NCBI GenBank assembly: GCA_017623295.1
Contig: JAGAPK010000074.1
Coordinates: 18,092-82,091 of the forward strand
Origin: Lachnospiraceae bacterium
GTDB lineage: Bacteria > Bacillota > Clostridia > Lachnospirales > Lachnospiraceae
Direction of reading: 5' to 3'
Length of the DNA: 64,000 nt
The notes under the pieces were generated by a model. It saw only the letters and a program-made list of their open reading frames with translations, was not told where the DNA came from and searched no databases. Numbering within the stretch: position 1 is the first letter of the stretch; every line of letters starts with the position of its first letter. The translations under genes and the position numbers were made by a program. Of the stretch, positions 44,543 to 54,426 are shown piece after piece.

Positions 44543-45748
44543 TTAAGCTTCTACACGAATTCTGTTGATTGCACCACCGATAGAAGCAATCTTGTCGTTA
44601 AATTCTTTCTCACTCATAACATCTGTTACAAAAGCAAATTCATCTGCAAAACCTGCGTTTACTTCTGCAATGGATGCAAAAGCCGCAATAGCTGCTTCTT
44701 TTTTATCTGCACTGACACGAACGAAGAACCTGCGTTTGGTATCTGCTACATCCATTAATGATACATTTTCTGCATCCCAGAAGCACATAATTGTTTTGCC
44801 CTGGTGTCTTGCACAGTCTACTACGTCAGAAACAACTGCGCTTGCTGTCGGAAGCTTACCTGCTCCACGACCATAATACATAGAATCACCTAACATATTA
44901 CCATGTACAAAAACGGCATTGAACACATCATTTACACTGTATAACGGATGCTCGGTCGGAATCATGAAAGGAGCTACCATTGCAAAAAATCCGTCTTCTG
45001 TTTCTTTACTCATTGCAAGAAGCTTTACTGAACGGTTCATTTTCTTTGCATACAGGAAATCTGCTGCTGTAATCTTTGTAATACCCTCTGTATAAATATC
45101 TTCAAATTTTACATTTTTGCCTGTCATCAAAGAAGAAAGAATGGCAATCTTACGACATGCATCATAACCTTCTACGTCTGCTTCTGGATTTCTTTCTGCA
45201 TATCCTTTTTCCTGTGCTTCTTTCAATACATCTTCGAAGTCAGCGCCTTCTTTATCCATCTTTGTTAAAATATAGTTTGTTGTACCATTTAAGATACCTG
45301 TAATGGCATCAATTTTCTCTGCTGTCAAAGAATAGTTGAGTGGACGGATAATCGGAATACCACCACCTACACTTGCTTCAAATAAGTAGTTGCAGTTATT
45401 TTCTCTGGCAATCTGGAGTAATTCCGGTCCGTGATTTGCTACTAACTCTTTGTTGGAAGTACAAACGCTTTTTCCTGCCATAAGAGCTTTCTTGGAAAAA
45501 GTATAAGCCGGTTCATTACCACCCATTGTTTCACAAATAATAGAAACTTCAGGATCTTCCAAAATAATGTTAAAATCATGTACTACTTTATTTTCATAAG
45601 GGTCACCCGGAAAATCTCTTAAATCGAGAATGTATTTAACATTCAACTCTGCTCCGGATTTCTTATTGATATCTGTCTTGTTTGTTTCAATTACCTCTAC
45701 AACACCACTTCCTACTGTACCGTATCCTAAAACTGCTACATGAATCAT
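44543..45748 (-). CDS. hom: Homoserine dehydrogenase
   Basis: 401 residues, NAD(P)H reduction of aspartate semialdehyde to homoserine. The Rossmann start reads AVLGYGTVGSGVVEVI, followed by TSNKELVANHG, EASVGGGIPIIRPL and GILNGTTNYIL; PEADVEGYDACRKIAILSS contains the catalytic lysine. The C-terminal 80 residues form an ACT domain, the usual threonine-feedback module. AGGAAAAAG precedes the start. It precedes the ApgM-like gene and lysC on the same strand. Confidence 0.97.
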   Translation of the reverse strand: MIHVAVLGYGTVGSGVVEVIETNKTDINKKSGAELNVKYILDLRDFPGDPYENKVVHDFNIILEDPEVSIICETMGGNEPAYTFSKKALMAGKSVCTSNKELVANHGPELLQIARENNCNYLFEASVGGGIPIIRPLNYSLTAEKIDAITGILNGTTNYILTKMDKEGADFEDVLKEAQEKGYAERNPEADVEGYDACRKIAILSSLMTGKNVKFEDIYTEGITKITAADFLYAKKMNRSVKLLAMSKETEDGFFAMVAPFMIPTEHPLYSVNDVFNAVFVHGNMLGDSMYYGRGAGKLPTASAVVSDVVDCARHQGKTIMCFWDAENVSLMDVADTKRRFFVRVSADKKEAAIAAFASIAEVNAGFADEFAFVTDVMSEKEFNDKIASIGGAINRIRVEA

Positions 45749-45777
45749 TTTTCTTTTTCCTCACTTTCTCTTTTTGT

Positions 45778-45853
45778 GAAGAATTGTTTTACAATTCTTC
45801 CAGACAAAACTTAGAAAATCTTTTGCATCTTTCTATGATGCATTAGATTTTCT
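45778..45853 (-). terminator. Two tandem hairpins between the ACT gene and hom
   Basis: On the minus strand a first hairpin (45813-45853, arms AGAAAATCT/AGATTTTCT plus ATGCATC/GATGCA) follows the ACT gene's stop. A second (45778-45800, GAAGAATTGT/ACAATTCTTC) lies about 30 nt before hom. Neither has a strong T-run. They could end the ACT transcript or attenuate hom. Confidence 0.55.
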
Positions 45854-45860
45854 TTTTGTC

Positions 45861-46304
45861 TTATTCTTTGGCTAAAATCTTTACATTATGTACGCCTTTT
45901 TGTGCTTCCATCGCTTCAATCATACTCGATATGTTTCCGGTTGTGGGAAGCACCTGAACGCTTAAACTAAGAGATGCAACTCCATTAATCGGAATACTCT
46001 GGTGGATGGTTAATATATTCGCACCAAAATCAGCTATGTTCTTCAGTACATCTGATAAAAGACCGGGTTCATCATCCATCTGAAAAGTCAGCGTAATGGT
46101 TGTCCCCTGTGCATTATCATGAAATTGAAAAATATCATCTTTGTACTTATAAAAAGAACTGCGGCTTATCCCTACCTGCTCTACAGCATCCTGTACGGAT
46201 AAAACTTTTCCTGAGTCTATTAATCTCTTGGCTTCCACTACCTTGAGCAACACCTCAGGAACCGCTTTCTGCTTTACTACAAAGTATTTGGTCGATTCCT
46301 GCAT
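45861..46304 (-). CDS. UPF0735 ACT-domain protein (PheB-like)
   Basis: 147 residues from MQESTK (GGAGG, 6 nt). Residues about 15-65 form a helix-turn-helix-like region (VQDAVEQVGISRSSFYKYKDDIF). The C-terminal ACT domain (about 70-147) has ITLTFQMDDEPGLLSDVLKNIADFGANILTIHQSIPING. The family includes B. subtilis PheB, located beside pheA. Here it is immediately upstream of hom, so an amino-acid-sensing regulatory role on the aspartate pathway is likely but inferred. Confidence 0.9.
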   Translation of the reverse strand: MQESTKYFVVKQKAVPEVLLKVVEAKRLIDSGKVLSVQDAVEQVGISRSSFYKYKDDIFQFHDNAQGTTITLTFQMDDEPGLLSDVLKNIADFGANILTIHQSIPINGVASLSLSVQVLPTTGNISSMIEAMEAQKGVHNVKILAKE

Positions 46305-46450
46305 AACTTCCTCCATGTCTTTCTACAAAGGACAGTTGTTTGTCACCGAGGGATATTCTAGCACAGTTGCACAATTATGGCAAGTCCATATTGTAGAAAA
46401 AGCGCAAAAATATTTTTACACAGTAAATTTTCATATAATCACATAATAAA

Positions 46451-46480
46451 AGAGAGAAATGCATCACTGCATTTCTCCCT
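46451..46480 (-). terminator. Terminator of glyA
   Basis: GAGAAATGCA and TGCATTTCTC form a perfect stem on the minus strand, followed by TCTTTTATT, 17 nt after the glyA stop. Confidence 0.85.
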
Positions 46481-46494
46481 TACTTCTTACCATA

Positions 46495-47733
46495 TTAGAT
46501 GAGTGGATATTTATCTGTCAGTTCTTTTACGATTGCACGCGCTTTATCAATTCCTGCTTCGCCTTCTTTGATAACGATAGAAATTGCTTCTGCAACCTTA
46601 TCCATATCGGCTGTATTAAGACCACGAGAAGTTGCTGCCGGTGTACCAAGACGGATGCCGCTTGTTACGAATGGAGATTTCGGGTCATTTGGAATTGTAT
46701 TTTTGTTTGCTGTAATATGTGCTTCGTCTAACAGTTTCTCTACTGCTTTACCTGTTAAATCATAATTTGTTAAATCTACTAACATCAAGTGATTATCCGT
46801 TCCACCGGAAACAATCTTAACATCTCTTGCAAGAAGTCCTTTGCAAAGTGCCTGTGCATTGTCAATAACACCCTGCTGATATTCTTTGAACGCAGGAGAT
46901 AATGCTTCTTTGAAGCAAACTGCCTTAGCTGCAATTACATGCATCAAAGGACCACCCTGAATACCTGGGAAAATTGCTTTGTTAAAGTTATATTTATCAG
47001 CAACTTCCTGGCTGGACATAATCATACCACCACGAGGTCCGCGTAATGTCTTGTGAGTTGTTGTAGTTGTTACATGCGCATACGGAATTGGGCTTGGATG
47101 AAGTCCTGCTGCTACAAGACCTGCAATATGTGCAATATCAACCATAAGTACAGCACCAACTTCATCTGCAATTTCTCTGAATTTCTTGAAATCAAGTGTT
47201 CTTGCATAAGCAGAAGCACCTGCTACAATCAATTTCGGTTTGCATTCCAATGCAATTTCACGTACTTTATCGTAATCAAGGAAACCTTCATCATTTACAC
47301 CATAAGGTACACAATTGAAATATTTTCCTGACATGTTTACCGGTGAACCGTGAGAAAGATGTCCGCCGTGATCTAAGTTCATACCCATAAAAGTATCACC
47401 CGGTTCCATTACAGCAAAGAATACTGCCATATTAGCCTGTGCTCCGGAGTGTGGCTGTACATTTACATATTCACATCCGAATAATTCTTTTGCTCTTTCT
47501 CTTGCTAAATCTTCTACTACGTCTACGCATTCACATCCACCATAATATCTTTTTCCCGGATATCCTTCTGCGTATTTATTTGTAAGTGGGCTTCCCATAG
47601 CTGCCATAACAGCCTTGCTTACCCAGTTCTCAGATGCAATCAACTCAATATGAGAGTTCTGACGTTCCTGTTCATCCACAATCGCCTGTGCAATTTCAGG
47701 ATCAACTGCTTTTACTTCATCTAATGAATACAT
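46495..47733 (-). CDS. glyA: Serine hydroxymethyltransferase
   Basis: 412 residues, PLP enzyme converting serine and tetrahydrofolate to glycine and methylene-tetrahydrofolate. Visible: [29 protein letters not shown], the PLP-lysine site [16 protein letters not shown], and [15 protein letters not shown]-type C-terminal motif. AGGTAGGA precedes the start. It is transcribed alone from the promoter at 47798-47827 and supplies the one-carbon unit used by ThyA and purine synthesis encoded elsewhere in the window. Confidence 0.98.
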   Translation of the reverse strand: MYSLDEVKAVDPEIAQAIVDEQERQNSHIELIASENWVSKAVMAAMGSPLTNKYAEGYPGKRYYGGCECVDVVEDLARERAKELFGCEYVNVQPHSGAQANMAVFFAVMEPGDTFMGMNLDHGGHLSHGSPVNMSGKYFNCVPYGVNDEGFLDYDKVREIALECKPKLIVAGASAYARTLDFKKFREIADEVGAVLMVDIAHIAGLVAAGLHPSPIPYAHVTTTTTHKTLRGPRGGMIMSSQEVADKYNFNKAIFPGIQGGPLMHVIAAKAVCFKEALSPAFKEYQQGVIDNAQALCKGLLARDVKIVSGGTDNHLMLVDLTNYDLTGKAVEKLLDEAHITANKNTIPNDPKSPFVTSGIRLGTPAATSRGLNTADMDKVAEAISIVIKEGEAGIDKARAIVKELTDKYPLI

Positions 47734-47797
47734 TCCAATTCCTACCTTTCTTTTTGCTCACGCCTTCTTATTTTATATTTTATAAAAAGTTATCGTA

Positions 47798-47827
47798 AGT
47801 ATATCACATGGTTGGATTGTGGCGCAA
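47798..47827 (-). promoter_or_regulatory. glyA promoter
   Basis: Minus strand TTGCGC, 18-nt spacer, TATACT, about 65 nt before the glyA start. Confidence 0.5.
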
Positions 47828-47998
47828 CAAATTCTGATATGTTTTCTGTCTTATTCTGCCAATCACGCATTATTCTACCAATCATGTCGTTAGCAGTTCA
47901 CGATTTTCCTTTTTCATGCTATACTTATTTTGTTTGCAAAGTTTGCTAATTTGTCGTATATATTTTTTGCAAAAGCACAAATGAGAGGTTTTCCTATT

Positions 47999-48955
47999 AT
48001 GTACTATATTATTGTAAATCCTTCTTCCAAATCCGGCAGAGGCATGCAGATTTGGAAAGATTTGGAACAAGTTTTCCTGGAACGTGAAATTGCCTATAAA
48101 GTCATGGTAACAAACCATATTGGTCATGTAAAAGAAATCACTCAGGAAATAACAAAAGCAGATGAAATTATCAATATCATTATTTTAGGCGGCGATGGAA
48201 CAATCAATGAAGCCTTGCAGGGAATTCGTGATTTTTCCAAAGTCAGAATCGGCTATATTCCTACCGGTTCCAGTAATGACCTTGCAAGAGCCATGAAACT
48301 TTCCAAAAATCCGCGTGAAATTCTGGAAAAAATATTGAGTGGAACCGGTTCACATATGGTTGATTTAGGGAAATTGACTTATGTTACTCAGTCAGGAGAC
48401 CACTCCCGTCTGCATAAGTCAGCTGATTCTGTAGAACGCTTTTTTGTAGTCAGCAGTGGTATCGGCTTTGATGCTGCAGTATGTGAAGAAGCGCTTTCTT
48501 CCCATATAAAAAATTTGTTTAATAAGTTAAAACTCGGAAAGCTGACTTATCTTGGCATAGCTCTCAAACAGTTATTTACTGCAAAAGCCGTGTCATGTGA
48601 TATCTATGTTGATGACAAGCCTCCAATTCACTTAAAACGCTTTCTTTTCGTTGCTTCTATGATTCATCCATATGAAGGTGGCGGCTTCAAATTCGGTCCG
48701 GATGCAGATGCTACCGATGGTCTGATGGACATTTGCGTTATTGGTGGGCTTCCAAAACTGCTTATTTTGTTGGCGCTTCCTACCGCTTATTTTGGAAAAC
48801 ACTATATCTTCCCAAAGATATATTTCTATCGTGCCACCAAAATAGAGATTAAAACCTCCGTTCCTTTATGGGTTCATACAGATGGCGAGGTATATTTAAA
48901 ATCCAACCACATATACTTATCCTGTGAACAACAAAAGGTACATTTTCTTGCATAA
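47999..48955 (+). CDS. Diacylglycerol/lipid kinase family protein (YegS/DagK-like)
   Basis: 318 residues. The kinase motif IILGGDGTINEALQGI and the preceding YYIIVNPSSKSGRG are diagnostic of the DAGK catalytic domain. Later YIPTGSSNDLARAMKLS and the C-terminal HTDGE complete the pattern. It phosphorylates diacylglycerol or a related lipid at the membrane and may recycle lipid from phospholipid turnover. The start codon is chosen at MYYIIV, behind AGAGG; a 23-residue upstream extension is open. The PAP2-type gene follows in the same direction. Confidence 0.92.
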   Translation: MYYIIVNPSSKSGRGMQIWKDLEQVFLEREIAYKVMVTNHIGHVKEITQEITKADEIINIIILGGDGTINEALQGIRDFSKVRIGYIPTGSSNDLARAMKLSKNPREILEKILSGTGSHMVDLGKLTYVTQSGDHSRLHKSADSVERFFVVSSGIGFDAAVCEEALSSHIKNLFNKLKLGKLTYLGIALKQLFTAKAVSCDIYVDDKPPIHLKRFLFVASMIHPYEGGGFKFGPDADATDGLMDICVIGGLPKLLILLALPTAYFGKHYIFPKIYFYRATKIEIKTSVPLWVHTDGEVYLKSNHIYLSCEQQKVHFLA

Positions 48956-49112
48956 TTATGGAATGTCCTGTTTCTTTGAACAATATTGCTATTTTTCGGA
49001 AAAAATAGGCAGAAATTTTATTCAAAACGCATTTTGACTTTTCTATATAATCTGATAAGATAATTTTTATGCATATAGTTTTTTGTTCTGCAATAAAGAA
49101 AGAAGGAAACAA

Positions 49113-49793
49113 ATGAAGTTATTTTGTAATAAATATAAACATGCCCTTCCATTGATAATCTATTTTCCGATTTATCTGTTATGGTTCGGCCACTTAGAAC
49201 AAAGCGTTACACATTATAAAGTCATACATGTCGCTTTGGATGATTATATACCATTTTGCGAAGTATTTGTTATTCCATATTTATTATGGTTTTTATATAT
49301 CGCTGTTGTACTTGGCTATTTTCTTTTTAAAGATAAAGAAGATTATTTTAAATGTTGTACCTTCCTGTTTACAGGAATGACCATTTTCCTTCTTATCTCT
49401 ACCTTATGGCCTAACGGACATCATTTAAGACCATTTGTAATGCCAAGAGATAATATTTTTACCAAAATGGTTGCTGCTTTATATCAAACGGATACTGCTA
49501 CAAATTTATGGCCAAGTATCCATGTTTATAATTCACTTGGTTGTCACTTTGCAATTGTGAAAAGCAAACACTTCGAAACCAGAAAAGGAATTCGTATTGC
49601 ATCTTTAATCCTTTGTGTTTCTATTATTATGTCAACCATGCTTTTAAAACAGCATTCCGTATTTGATGTAACTACCGCTTTCATTATGGCAACTGTTATG
49701 TATTTAATCGTTTATCGTTCGGATGTTCTGTTGAATATGAAGAACAGCTTCGAAAATAGAAAAAGAAGAAAACCGGGACCAGAGACTCTCTAG
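49113..49793 (+). CDS. PAP2-like membrane phosphatase
   Basis: 226 residues with about five or six membrane helices. Motifs of the inositol-phosphorylceramide-synthase type of PAP2: NGHHLRPFVMPRD, LWPSIHVYNSLG (PSxH in place of PSGH) and TMLLKQHSVFDV with the catalytic His and Asp. It probably dephosphorylates a lipid phosphate such as phosphatidate or undecaprenyl-PP. The gene lies 157 nt after the lipid kinase, which would act on the same lipid in reverse. AAGGAAAC precedes the start. Confidence 0.85.
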   Translation: MKLFCNKYKHALPLIIYFPIYLLWFGHLEQSVTHYKVIHVALDDYIPFCEVFVIPYLLWFLYIAVVLGYFLFKDKEDYFKCCTFLFTGMTIFLLISTLWPNGHHLRPFVMPRDNIFTKMVAALYQTDTATNLWPSIHVYNSLGCHFAIVKSKHFETRKGIRIASLILCVSIIMSTMLLKQHSVFDVTTAFIMATVMYLIVYRSDVLLNMKNSFENRKRRKPGPETL

Positions 49794-49806
49794 TCCCGAT
49801 TTTTTT
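49776..49806 (+). terminator. Terminator of the PAP2 gene
   Basis: GGGAC and GTCCC close a stem-loop followed by GATTTTTTT. The PAP2 stop codon (TAG) lies inside the loop side of the hairpin. Confidence 0.85.
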
Positions 49807-49857
49807 ATTTTAAGTATATCTTTAATACAATTTTCACTTATTATACTTATATTATAC

Positions 49858-50883
49858 TTAGTTGAATTTGAAGAATCGCTGACAAATCTTATAAGCTTCT
49901 ACGGATATTTTTCTACCACCCTTGCCCGGAAGATTCATCGTATTACCCATAATACCATAGCGCAAACGCATATAAAGAAGTGAATTTTTCTTTTTGATAC
50001 AATCCCAAAGTTCTTTCTTTTTCTCCAGATTTTCTTCTGTACCGGAACGAATCAAAAGTACCGATGAAATAACTGTGATAATCTCCAAATAGTTCACCAT
50101 ATATGTACGCAGTTTCTTCTGCTTGCTGATTTCTGCTTTCTTATCAATAATGTAATCCAACATTATTTTGTTGACTTTAATCTGTTGGTCAATTCTGGAT
50201 ATCATTACCTGCTCGTTAACAGACTGTCCTTCTCTTCCTATATAATAACGATAGAAATTTACATCCAGATAATACATGGTTTTCACATATGGCAGTGGTT
50301 CAAATACAAACAGGTTATCCACATAGAAAGTATGCTCCGGTAATTTCAGACCACAATCTTTTAAAAGTTGCGTTCTATAAATAACCGAATGCATCAAAAT
50401 ATACTGGCCTTTGTAAAAATGTTTTACTTCATCCCATGTAAAGATTTTATTCTGAGGTAATGCATGTTTGTATCTCATTACCTTATGTTTCTTTTCGCCT
50501 TCTTTCTCATAAACAAAGTTACTGATAAGCATGTCCAGAGTGGTATCACCGGCAACTACTTCACGTAACGTTTTGAGAATTTCCATGTAAGCACTTTCTT
50601 TTACCCAGTCATCACTGTCCACTACTTTAAAATAAAGTCCGGTTGCCTGCTCCAGACCTGCATTTACTGCTGAACCATGTCCACCGTTTTCTTTATGAAT
50701 TGCTTTCACAATACTTGGGTACTTTGCCTGATATTCATCAGCAATCTCTGCTGTCTTATCTTTTGAACCATCATTGACAATTAAGATTTCAACATCTTCT
50801 CCGCCTACTAACAACGACTCAATGCATTTACGCATATAAGCTTCTGAATTATAGCTTGGAATAGCTATTGATAACAGTTTCAT
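49858..50883 (-). CDS. Family 2 glycosyltransferase
   Basis: 341 residues. The GT-A core is at the N-terminus: LSIAIPSYNSEAYMRKCIESLL, ILIVNDGSKDKTAEIADEY, and the metal-binding VVDSDDWV. No membrane helix is evident, so it would act at the membrane surface or in the cytoplasm with a nucleotide sugar. The acceptor is unknown. TGGAGG precedes the ATG. It lies 43 nt after the SfsA-MutY gene in the same direction. Confidence 0.92.
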   Translation of the reverse strand: MKLLSIAIPSYNSEAYMRKCIESLLVGGEDVEILIVNDGSKDKTAEIADEYQAKYPSIVKAIHKENGGHGSAVNAGLEQATGLYFKVVDSDDWVKESAYMEILKTLREVVAGDTTLDMLISNFVYEKEGEKKHKVMRYKHALPQNKIFTWDEVKHFYKGQYILMHSVIYRTQLLKDCGLKLPEHTFYVDNLFVFEPLPYVKTMYYLDVNFYRYYIGREGQSVNEQVMISRIDQQIKVNKIMLDYIIDKKAEISKQKKLRTYMVNYLEIITVISSVLLIRSGTEENLEKKKELWDCIKKKNSLLYMRLRYGIMGNTMNLPGKGGRKISVEAYKICQRFFKFN

Positions 50884-50925
50884 CGTTTTCCTCCATTTTG
50901 TTTGTGCATTTATTTTACTATTGTA

Positions 50926-52671
50926 TCAGATTCCTAACTTAATATCCATATATTCTGTATAAGCAGCAAAAGCTGCCGGAATCGGATAGTTCTGTTCTGT
51001 TTCCTGTGGAGTGACAAAAAATATGGGTTCTTTAAGCTGCATTCGTTCCAATTCATCCACACGAATAACGTAACCAATCATATGCCATTCCTTATGACTA
51101 AAAATATGTTTTGCTGCCGGTAACCTTTCAATACGAAGCGGCCAAACACCAAGTTCTTTCAAATAAGCCAACACTCTCTTTTCCGTCTGATGTCCTTCCA
51201 TAGAAGGGAATTCATACATTCCTGCCAGCAAGCCTTTTTCGGGACGTTTATGCAATGCCACCTTATCTTCATCCCGAATTACAAGAATTGTCTTTTTTTC
51301 AATATTTCTTGGCTTCTTAGGCGCCTTTTTCGGAAATTCCAATACACAGTCTTCACTTCTTGCTTGGCAGAGTTCCTTCCAAGGACATTCCTCACACTTC
51401 GCCATACCGTTTGGAATGCAAACCATCGCTCCCAGTTCCATAAGCGCCTGATTAAAGTCTCCAGGTCTGTCCTTAGGTATCACATCTGCCAATTCTTCCT
51501 CTATTTCCTTTTTAACTTTCACATCTAAAACATCTCTGTCATCCATACGAAGTCTTGCAAGTATTCGAAGTACATTTCCATCCACTGCCGGTACTGCATT
51601 TCCAAATGCAATCGAAGCAATTGCCCCAGCTGTATAACTGCCGATTCCCGGAAGTTTTAGCAGTTCTTCATAGGTTCCCGGCATTTGACCTTCATAATTA
51701 TTAACGATTTCAAGCGCTGCTTTCTTCAAATTTCTTGCACGATTATAATATCCAAGCCCTTCCCATAGCTTTAAGAGTCTTTCTTCTTCAACATCTGCCA
51801 GACTTTGAATATCCGGCAATTCCTTAAGAAACCTGTCATAATACGGTTTCACAGCTTCCACTCTTGTCTGTTGAAGCATAATTTCTGAAAGCCACACATG
51901 GTAAGGTGTTGGTTCTTCTCTCCAGGGTAAGATTCTTCTTCCTCTGTCATACCATGCTAAAAGTGGCTTAGCAATTTCATCCAAAGCAGATAATACTACC
52001 GGCACTTCTTCCTGCACTTCCATACTATCCGGTGTCACATAACAATCATAAGCAAGAATATGAACACCTGCTCTCCTTGCTTTCTGCAATGCCTTACCAA
52101 ACTCCGGTTGTGTTTCCCAATTTGGCGAAAAGGAAAACACCCCCTTCATCTGGACAACAAACAAAATATAAGACTCATAGCCTTCTTCTTTCGCCTGTAT
52201 CAGCTCTTCCACATGTTTTACCGCACGCTCCGATGGTGCATCCGGGAATGAAACAAGGTTATCCTTTTCCAAAGTAACACCTTTCACTTCCATAAATATT
52301 TTTCGCCCGGATTCTGTTTCTATATAAAAATCAAAACGTGAATTTCCATAAGTTGTCTCCGGTCGGACAAGCGATATATCCGGAAAAAGGACTTTCTTGT
52401 AAAGCCATTCTTCCACTGCCTTATTCGGTGCATTAGAATCCATATTAACAAGCCGTCCTGCTTTATCTACTGCTATCAAATCATATGCTGTTGAACGCTC
52501 CGGATTAGAACTTTTTTCCAAATACACCGTCGCATTCTCTGCCAAAAGTTCTTTACATCGACCGGTATTTTTCACATGCACCTTCGTCTTCTCGCCATGC
52601 AATTCCACATAAGCAATAAACCGGTTCGGTCTGGAAAGAAACTTAGCTTCTTCTATATTATTATAATTCAT
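50926..52671 (-). CDS. SfsA-MutY fusion: predicted nuclease plus A/G-specific adenine glycosylase
   Basis: 581 residues in one unbroken frame. Residues 1-225 are SfsA, with a nuclease-like core FDFYIETESGRKIFMEVKGVTL in which Asp114 and Glu128-Val-Lys130 fit PD-(D/E)xK. Residues 228-581 are MutY: catalytic Glu263 in SEIMLQQTRV, the helix-hairpin-helix LPGIGSYTAGAI, Asp364 in VDGNV, an Fe-S cluster from Cys418, 426, 429 and 435, and a C-terminal NUDIX-like 8-oxoG-recognition domain. MutY removes A opposite 8-oxoguanine. The start follows AAAGG. Confidence 0.93.
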   Translation of the reverse strand: MNYNNIEEAKFLSRPNRFIAYVELHGEKTKVHVKNTGRCKELLAENATVYLEKSSNPERSTAYDLIAVDKAGRLVNMDSNAPNKAVEEWLYKKVLFPDISLVRPETTYGNSRFDFYIETESGRKIFMEVKGVTLEKDNLVSFPDAPSERAVKHVEELIQAKEEGYESYILFVVQMKGVFSFSPNWETQPEFGKALQKARRAGVHILAYDCYVTPDSMEVQEEVPVVLSALDEIAKPLLAWYDRGRRILPWREEPTPYHVWLSEIMLQQTRVEAVKPYYDRFLKELPDIQSLADVEEERLLKLWEGLGYYNRARNLKKAALEIVNNYEGQMPGTYEELLKLPGIGSYTAGAIASIAFGNAVPAVDGNVLRILARLRMDDRDVLDVKVKKEIEEELADVIPKDRPGDFNQALMELGAMVCIPNGMAKCEECPWKELCQARSEDCVLEFPKKAPKKPRNIEKKTILVIRDEDKVALHKRPEKGLLAGMYEFPSMEGHQTEKRVLAYLKELGVWPLRIERLPAAKHIFSHKEWHMIGYVIRVDELERMQLKEPIFFVTPQETEQNYPIPAAFAAYTEYMDIKLGI

Positions 52672-52717
52672 ATTATGTAAACCTTTTGTTCAAGACATAT
52701 ACATTATGTCGACCACA

Positions 52718-53638
52718 CTATCCACTGTCCGGTACTTTATTTTTATATGGTACACGCGCTGATGGTACTACCTCAGAAGCAATTTTCGTATGCACTAACT
52801 GGTCATCAAAAAAGATATGCGCTCCGAAAGCTTTCAGAATATCCTTCTTCTGTACACCGCCAAGGAAAAAAGCTTCATCAATCCTGACATTCCATGCCCG
52901 CAAGGTACGAATAACTCGCTCATGCGCCGGCGCACTTCTGGAAGTTACTAAGGCAGTTCTGATTGGTGCTTCTTCGGTTGTAAAATCCTTCTGCAATTCA
53001 GATAACGTCTTTAAAAATCTGGCAAATGGTCCTGCCTGCAATGGATTATTGGCATTCTTTCTCTCATTTTCTTCAAAAGCTTCCAATCCCTGCTCCTGAA
53101 ATATTCTCTCAGATTCATCGGAAAACAATACTGCATCTCCATCAAACGCAATACGAATCTGCTTAATCTGATGCTCACAGTCATAGGTATGTATTCCGTC
53201 ACTACAAATAATTCCTGCCGCAATATTAGAATCAATGGCACTTTGTACATCATCTTCATATGCTGAAAGAAATAAATCTGTTCGAAAAGCCTCCAGATAC
53301 GGCGCAAGTGAAGCTCCGCTTGCTAAAACGGCTCTGGTAATATTTAATCCATAATGCTTTATTGCATTAAAAACACGAAGCGAAGTGTCCGGACTATTTC
53401 TTGACATGATAATCACTTCCACACAGCCTTCTTTACCCGGCAAATGATTCAGATTAAGCAATGCCTGTATCAATGGGAATCCCGGTCCGGGCTGTAATAC
53501 TTCATTCTCATGTTCTACCTGATAGCGGCAATAAGCTTCTACGCCCTCTCTTTCAAATATTTCATTCTCACATGACAAATCAAATAATGCTCTTGAAGAA
53601 ACACCTACAACAAGTCTGCTTTCCAAATCATACGCCAT
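52718..53638 (-). CDS. Cytosolic 5'-nucleotidase I-like protein
   Basis: 306 residues from MAYDLE behind AGGAGG. The pattern fits the 5'-nucleotidase family known from eukaryotic NT5C1 and scattered bacteria: RLVVGVSSRALFDLS, VIIMSRNSPDTSLRVF, RIAFDGDAVLFSDESE (the HAD-like Asp-x-Asp) and ALVTSRSAPAHERVIRTLR, with FFLGGVQKKDIL near the end. It should dephosphorylate a nucleoside monophosphate. It lies 46 nt upstream of the SfsA-MutY gene, so it may share its transcript. Confidence 0.88.
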   Translation of the reverse strand: MAYDLESRLVVGVSSRALFDLSCENEIFEREGVEAYCRYQVEHENEVLQPGPGFPLIQALLNLNHLPGKEGCVEVIIMSRNSPDTSLRVFNAIKHYGLNITRAVLASGASLAPYLEAFRTDLFLSAYEDDVQSAIDSNIAAGIICSDGIHTYDCEHQIKQIRIAFDGDAVLFSDESERIFQEQGLEAFEENERKNANNPLQAGPFARFLKTLSELQKDFTTEEAPIRTALVTSRSAPAHERVIRTLRAWNVRIDEAFFLGGVQKKDILKAFGAHIFFDDQLVHTKIASEVVPSARVPYKNKVPDSG

Positions 53639-53732
53639 ACCATTTCCTCCTGACAAAAAAACACTGTTAGCAGTTGCACTTTCTACCTCGAAGTCTGCTC
53701 TACTGATTCTCTGTCAGTTCATGGGATTTCTC

Positions 53733-54296
53733 CTAGCGAAGTCTGTTACACTCGTATTTTTCAAAGGTTAGAAGACAATTCTTCAATTCATCATATCTTT
53801 CTTCTATATCGCCTTCTTTAATTTCGATATCCACTGCAACAGCCATTGTATTAATCATTTCATCATCAATACGACAATGAAGCATACTTAGAATCTCTAA
53901 TCGTCTTTCATAAGAATCCGCATCCAGAAATTCCAATACCAGAGGATCAATATTCAGTTCTTCCTGCATTTCATTTTCTGTAACTGATACTACTTGTTTT
54001 TCTTCCTGTATCTGCTCTTCTGCTTTATCTGTTGTATGTCGTATAACCATCTCATTCTCCGCCATCGCACTTTGCAGTTCAAAACGATATTGCTGTGATG
54101 TATTCGGATACTTGTTTCTGTCTACTTCTTCCATAAACATAGCAAGCGGTCTTACATAAATCTGAAAATCACCATACAATGCCTGATATACGACCATCAC
54201 TTCACCAGTTTCACTATGCTTGGCAAGCGTGCAAATCTGATACAGGTTACCTTTAAAATGTCTATAAATTTCCTGTGGTTGTGGATTATGTCTCAT
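53733..54296 (-). CDS. DUF1653-domain protein with a longer C-terminus
   Basis: 187 residues from MRHNPQ behind GGAG. Residues 5-70 match DUF1653 (YRHFKGNLYQICTLAKHSETGEVMVVYQAL...YVRPLAMFMEEVD), a small beta domain found in many bacteria. The following acidic linker (about 85-115) and the helical tail (LEFLDADSYERRLEILSML) are not part of it. No catalytic residues are known for the family, and the function is unknown. Confidence 0.85.
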   Translation of the reverse strand: MRHNPQPQEIYRHFKGNLYQICTLAKHSETGEVMVVYQALYGDFQIYVRPLAMFMEEVDRNKYPNTSQQYRFELQSAMAENEMVIRHTTDKAEEQIQEEKQVVSVTENEMQEELNIDPLVLEFLDADSYERRLEILSMLHCRIDDEMINTMAVAVDIEIKEGDIEERYDELKNCLLTFEKYECNRLR

Positions 54297-54426
54297 ACTT
54301 TTCTCCATTTCATGCTACTTTCTAAAGAATACAAAGTAATTTCATTCTGACTTTGCAATTCAATCCTTATTATAATCCCAAACCCGGTAAATGTCATTCC
54401 TTTCTCTTCTTAAAAATTTTGGAAGA

